NCBI GenBank assembly: GCA_902475535.1
Contig: CABRZR010000027.1
Coordinates: 1 to 7,662, forward strand
Direction: 5' to 3'
Length of the DNA stretch: 7,662 bases
Source of the DNA: QAMH01 sp900556425
GTDB lineage: Bacteria > Actinomycetota > Coriobacteriia > Coriobacteriales > QAMH01
The notes below the pieces were generated by a model. The model worked only from the letters and a program-made list of their open reading frames with translations. It did no database searches and was not told the origin of the DNA. Positions 5,222 to 7,662 of this stretch are shown here, one piece after another. The translations under genes and the position numbers were made by a program. Each line of letters begins with the position of its first letter. Positions within the stretch are counted from its first letter, which is position 1.

Positions 5222-5258
5222 ACCGTCGCACCTCGCGTATCGAGATGCCGTCTACCTG

Positions 5259-5606
5259 CTAGTACTGGTAGGGCTTGGGCACGAAGAGCACCTGGTTGGG
5301 CTTCTCCTCGAGCTCCTTGGCCAGATCCTCGACCGTGCCCCACTGCATGACGCCTGCGAGGCAATGATGCACGCAGAAGGGCTGCTGGCCCTTGTCCGTG
5401 CGCTCGACGCAGAGGTCGCACAGGCGGGTCGGGGTCGGAATCTTGTTCCAGTTGAACTTGCCATCCGAGCACTCCCAGGGGCCATCATCGAGAACGCGAA
5501 TGCCCCACTGCCCCACGGGGATGTTGTGAATCTCCTTGCACGCGACCTCGCAAGACTGGCAGCCCGTGCAGAACTCGTAATCGATAAGCAGACCGTAGGC
5601 CGTCAT
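5259..5606 (-). CDS. Two-[4Fe-4S] electron-transfer subunit (115 aa)
   Basis: Ferredoxin-like partner of the molybdoenzyme encoded immediately upstream. Two cluster motifs are complete: C13-x2-C16-x2-C19-x3-C23 and C63-x2-C66-x11-C78-x3-C82, at residue numbers identical to those of the paralogue at 997-1488. The shared opening (YGLLIDYE) and HHCLA, GTVE and LEEKP segments confirm the relationship. The ATG follows the TAG of the large subunit with no gap, with only a weak GGTG upstream, so translation is probably coupled to keep the two subunits in balance. The protein ends FVPKPYQY and lacks the extra C-terminal tail of the paralogue. An additional C46 has no counterpart there. No signal peptide or membrane anchor is seen, so cytoplasmic electron delivery to the catalytic subunit is the likely role. 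Confidence 0.93.
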   Translation of the reverse strand: MTAYGLLIDYEFCTGCQSCEVACKEIHNIPVGQWGIRVLDDGPWECSDGKFNWNKIPTPTRLCDLCVERTDKGQQPFCVHHCLAGVMQWGTVEDLAKELEEKPNQVLFVPKPYQY

Positions 5607-7662
5607 CTAGATCACCAACTTTCCGAAGTGGTCCCATACCTCCATCATGTCGGTGTCGTAGTTCTCCGACACCGGCTTCACGCTGCAGATGAGGCACTTG
5701 AACGGCGCGCCAAATCCGAGCTTGCCAACCATGAAGTGAGGGATGAGCTCGTTGATGTTGGAACGCCACACCTCGTACAGGCTGGGCTCCTCGGGGTCCT
5801 TCTCCGGGAACCAGAAGCCGTGCTGCGCATGCACGACGCCAGGCTTCACGATCTGGGAGACCTTGGCCTTCAGGACGCACTTGCCAAACGGGCTGGCAAC
5901 CTCGACCCACTGGCCGTCGGCGATGCCGTACTTGAGCGCATCCTCGGGGTTGATCTCGATCAGCGGATCGGGATTCATCTCGCGCAGGTACGGAATCTGC
6001 TTGCCCTCGGAGTGGAAGTAGCAATACGTACGAGCACCCGTGGTGAGAACGAAGGGATACTCCTCCATCTTCTCGGGCGTGGAGACCGGCGAGAATTGCG
6101 GCTCCTCGTAATACGGCAGCGGATCCTCGCCGAACTGGCGGAACATCGTCGAGTAGAGCTCGACGCGGCCGGTCGGCGTGTTGAAGCCGGGCATGCCGTC
6201 GGGGCGCAGGCGGCCGGACTCGTACTTGTAGTAGCCGCACATCTCGGTCTTCTGGTGCACGACCTCCTCGCGCAGCTCCTCGAAGGTCCTCTTGTAGGCG
6301 AGGCGATAATCTGCCAGGAAGTCGTAGTAGTCCTTGTACTTCTCGAAGTTGATGGGCATGCAGCGCAGGCCGAGCTCGTAGAAAATCTCGCAGTCGCCCT
6401 TGCAATCGCCCACCGTGATGGACTTGTTGACGGCACCGGCCATGATCGGCGAAGCGCCATAGTGCGTGTACACGACGGTGTCATGCTCGACGGTCGAGGA
6501 CAGCGGGAGGAAGATCTCGCAGGTTGCCTGGATCGTCGGGGTCATCCACACGTCGATGCCGAAGCACCACTCGAGGTTCTTGACCATCGCGTCATGCCAG
6601 CGCTTGGGCTGGGCGGCGCAGGTGCCGGCGAGGAAGTTCGTGTCCTCGAAGACGCCCATCTTGAACGGGTAGTACTTGGCATCATCGCCCGCCTCGAGCG
6701 CGTCGAGCACCATGTCGCACTGCGCGTTGAGGACGAGGCCGACGTATGCCGGATACTCCTTGATACCGAGAATCTTGCTCTGAAGCTCAGGGCCGAGGTT
6801 GTTCCAGCCGAAGCCGAGCTCGAGACCGTCGTTGACGTCGCCGATGAGCTGGCCACCGGGCACGTCGATGTTTCCGGTGATGGCCTCGAGAGCCATGATG
6901 CAATGACCGGCCTGAACGCCGTTGGACTTCTGGTCGATGGCAAGGCCCCAGGCGATCTGCGCGGGCTTGGCCGCGGCGTAGACGCGGGCGGCCTCGGCGA
7001 TGAGGCCAGCATCGACACCGGTTATTTCAGCGGCTCTCTCGACCGGCATCTCCTTGACGCGCTCGGCGAGCTGCTCGAAGCCGTAGCACCACTTCTCGAC
7101 GAAGTCGTGGTCGTAGAGGTCTTCCTCGATGATGACGTTGAGCATGGCCATGCCGAGGGCGGCGTCGGTGCCGGGACGCAGGCGCAGGTGCCAGTCGGCA
7201 CGCGTGGAGACCCAGTTGACGCGCGGGTCGATGCTCATGAGCTTGGAGCCGCGGCGCATCATGTCAATGGCGGCGTGGCCGAAGAGGCCGTCACCGTTGG
7301 ACGGAAGGGGCTCCTTGCCCCAGAACACGATGAGCTCGGGAAGCTTGAACATCGGATCGTCATAGCGGCCGGGCAGGCCACCGGCGTAGTCCATCTCGGG
7401 ATAGGTTGCGCCCATGACGTAGGTCGTGCCCGCGACGCGCGGGATGTAGCAGGAATAGCCGGACTGCGTGTAGCAGGCGTTGGGGGTGCCCAGGCATGCA
7501 TGCGCATACGCGGGAAGCATGGGGCCACCCTCGCGACCGGTACCACCCATGACCAGGATGGACTCGGCACCATATTTGTCCTTGAAGTACTTCACCTTCT
7601 CGGCGATGGTGTCGTATGCCTCGTCCCAGGTGATGCGCTCCCACTTGTTCTTGCCGCGGTCC
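5607..7662 (-). CDS. Molybdopterin oxidoreductase, large subunit, N-terminus beyond window (684 aa visible)
   Basis: A second DMSO reductase-superfamily catalytic subunit. The frame is open to the right edge and begins in the window with DRGKNKWERITWDEAYDTIA, the standard WDEA region. By comparison with the 788-aa paralogue, about 100-110 N-terminal residues, including the Fe-S motif, are missing. The GTG at 7595 is internal to the gene and not its start. Landmarks: GGTGREGG; SGYSCYIPR, whose Cys codon (7451..7449) is the candidate molybdenum ligand; IDPRVNW; and the C-terminal LTTGARTY, GIADGQWVEV and KLGFGAPFKCLICSV segments. It is clearly paralogous to the other large subunit, with long near-identical stretches such as FGEDPLPYY and NPDP-EINP. 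Its iron-sulfur partner starts directly at its stop. Substrate unknown; the style again suggests the acetylene hydratase / transhydroxylase / catechol dehydroxylase neighbourhood. Confidence 0.93.
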   Translation of the reverse strand, partial: DRGKNKWERITWDEAYDTIAEKVKYFKDKYGAESILVMGGTGREGGPMLPAYAHACLGTPNACYTQSGYSCYIPRVAGTTYVMGATYPEMDYAGGLPGRYDDPMFKLPELIVFWGKEPLPSNGDGLFGHAAIDMMRRGSKLMSIDPRVNWVSTRADWHLRLRPGTDAALGMAMLNVIIEEDLYDHDFVEKWCYGFEQLAERVKEMPVERAAEITGVDAGLIAEAARVYAAAKPAQIAWGLAIDQKSNGVQAGHCIMALEAITGNIDVPGGQLIGDVNDGLELGFGWNNLGPELQSKILGIKEYPAYVGLVLNAQCDMVLDALEAGDDAKYYPFKMGVFEDTNFLAGTCAAQPKRWHDAMVKNLEWCFGIDVWMTPTIQATCEIFLPLSSTVEHDTVVYTHYGASPIMAGAVNKSITVGDCKGDCEIFYELGLRCMPINFEKYKDYYDFLADYRLAYKRTFEELREEVVHQKTEMCGYYKYESGRLRPDGMPGFNTPTGRVELYSTMFRQFGEDPLPYYEEPQFSPVSTPEKMEEYPFVLTTGARTYCYFHSEGKQIPYLREMNPDPLIEINPEDALKYGIADGQWVEVASPFGKCVLKAKVSQIVKPGVVHAQHGFWFPEKDPEEPSLYEVWRSNINELIPHFMVGKLGFGAPFKCLICSVKPVSENYDTDMMEVWDHFGKLVI

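Noticed and set aside
4351..5262. 303-aa plus-strand open frame opposite the TorD-like gene
   Set aside because: It runs into repeat DNA at its end, lacks recognisable motifs, and lies antisense to a gene with clear TorD signatures.
5056..5472. N-terminal extension of the TorD-like protein to 374 aa
   Set aside because: The extension translates the repeat cluster and an off-frame part of the iron-sulfur gene; family homology begins at the Met at 5055.
7440..7460. Selenocysteine at the molybdenum-ligand position
   Set aside because: Both large subunits have an ordinary Cys codon (TGC) in the CY-PR motif, and neither frame contains an internal TGA.

Overview
The window is GC-rich and every convincing gene lies on the minus strand, so transcription runs from right to left. 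The content points to an anaerobic gut-type actinobacterium of the Coriobacteriia (Eggerthella/Gordonibacter/Adlercreutzia-like). That placement is inferred from protein style and gene content: paralogous soluble molybdopterin oxidoreductases paired with tiny two-cluster ferredoxin subunits. No rRNA or other marker gene confirms it.

In transcription order: a large molybdopterin oxidoreductase missing its N-terminus (5607-7662) directly followed by its 115-aa two-[4Fe-4S] subunit (5259-5606); a repeat-filled gap; a TorD/DmsD-family chaperone (4348-5055) overlapping by ATGA a small DUF1883-like protein (4031-4351); a second repeat-filled gap; a complete second molybdopterin oxidoreductase (1491-3857) and its 163-aa two-[4Fe-4S] subunit (997-1488); a third gap with two strong hairpins and more repeats; a SlyD-like FKBP prolyl isomerase (342-770); a Cys-rich zinc-ribbon protein (69-329); and the first 27 codons of a third molybdopterin oxidoreductase (1-82). 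The window therefore holds parts of three paralogous molybdoenzyme units, with maturation helpers (TorD-like, FKBP-like) between them.

The two large subunits resemble the acetylene hydratase / pyrogallol transhydroxylase / gut catechol dehydroxylase neighbourhood of the DMSO reductase superfamily. Where the N-terminus is visible there is no twin-arginine signal, so the enzymes are probably cytoplasmic. Each would take electrons through its small iron-sulfur partner. The substrate cannot be read from sequence.

The most striking non-coding feature is an 11-copy family of short repeats with the core GGGTCTGTCCCC (plus strand). All copies have the same orientation. They fill the three larger intergenic gaps, and one copy is translated as part of the C-terminus of the zinc-ribbon protein. 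They also create false N-terminal extensions in naive gene calls. No stretch over 300 bases lacks a gene.
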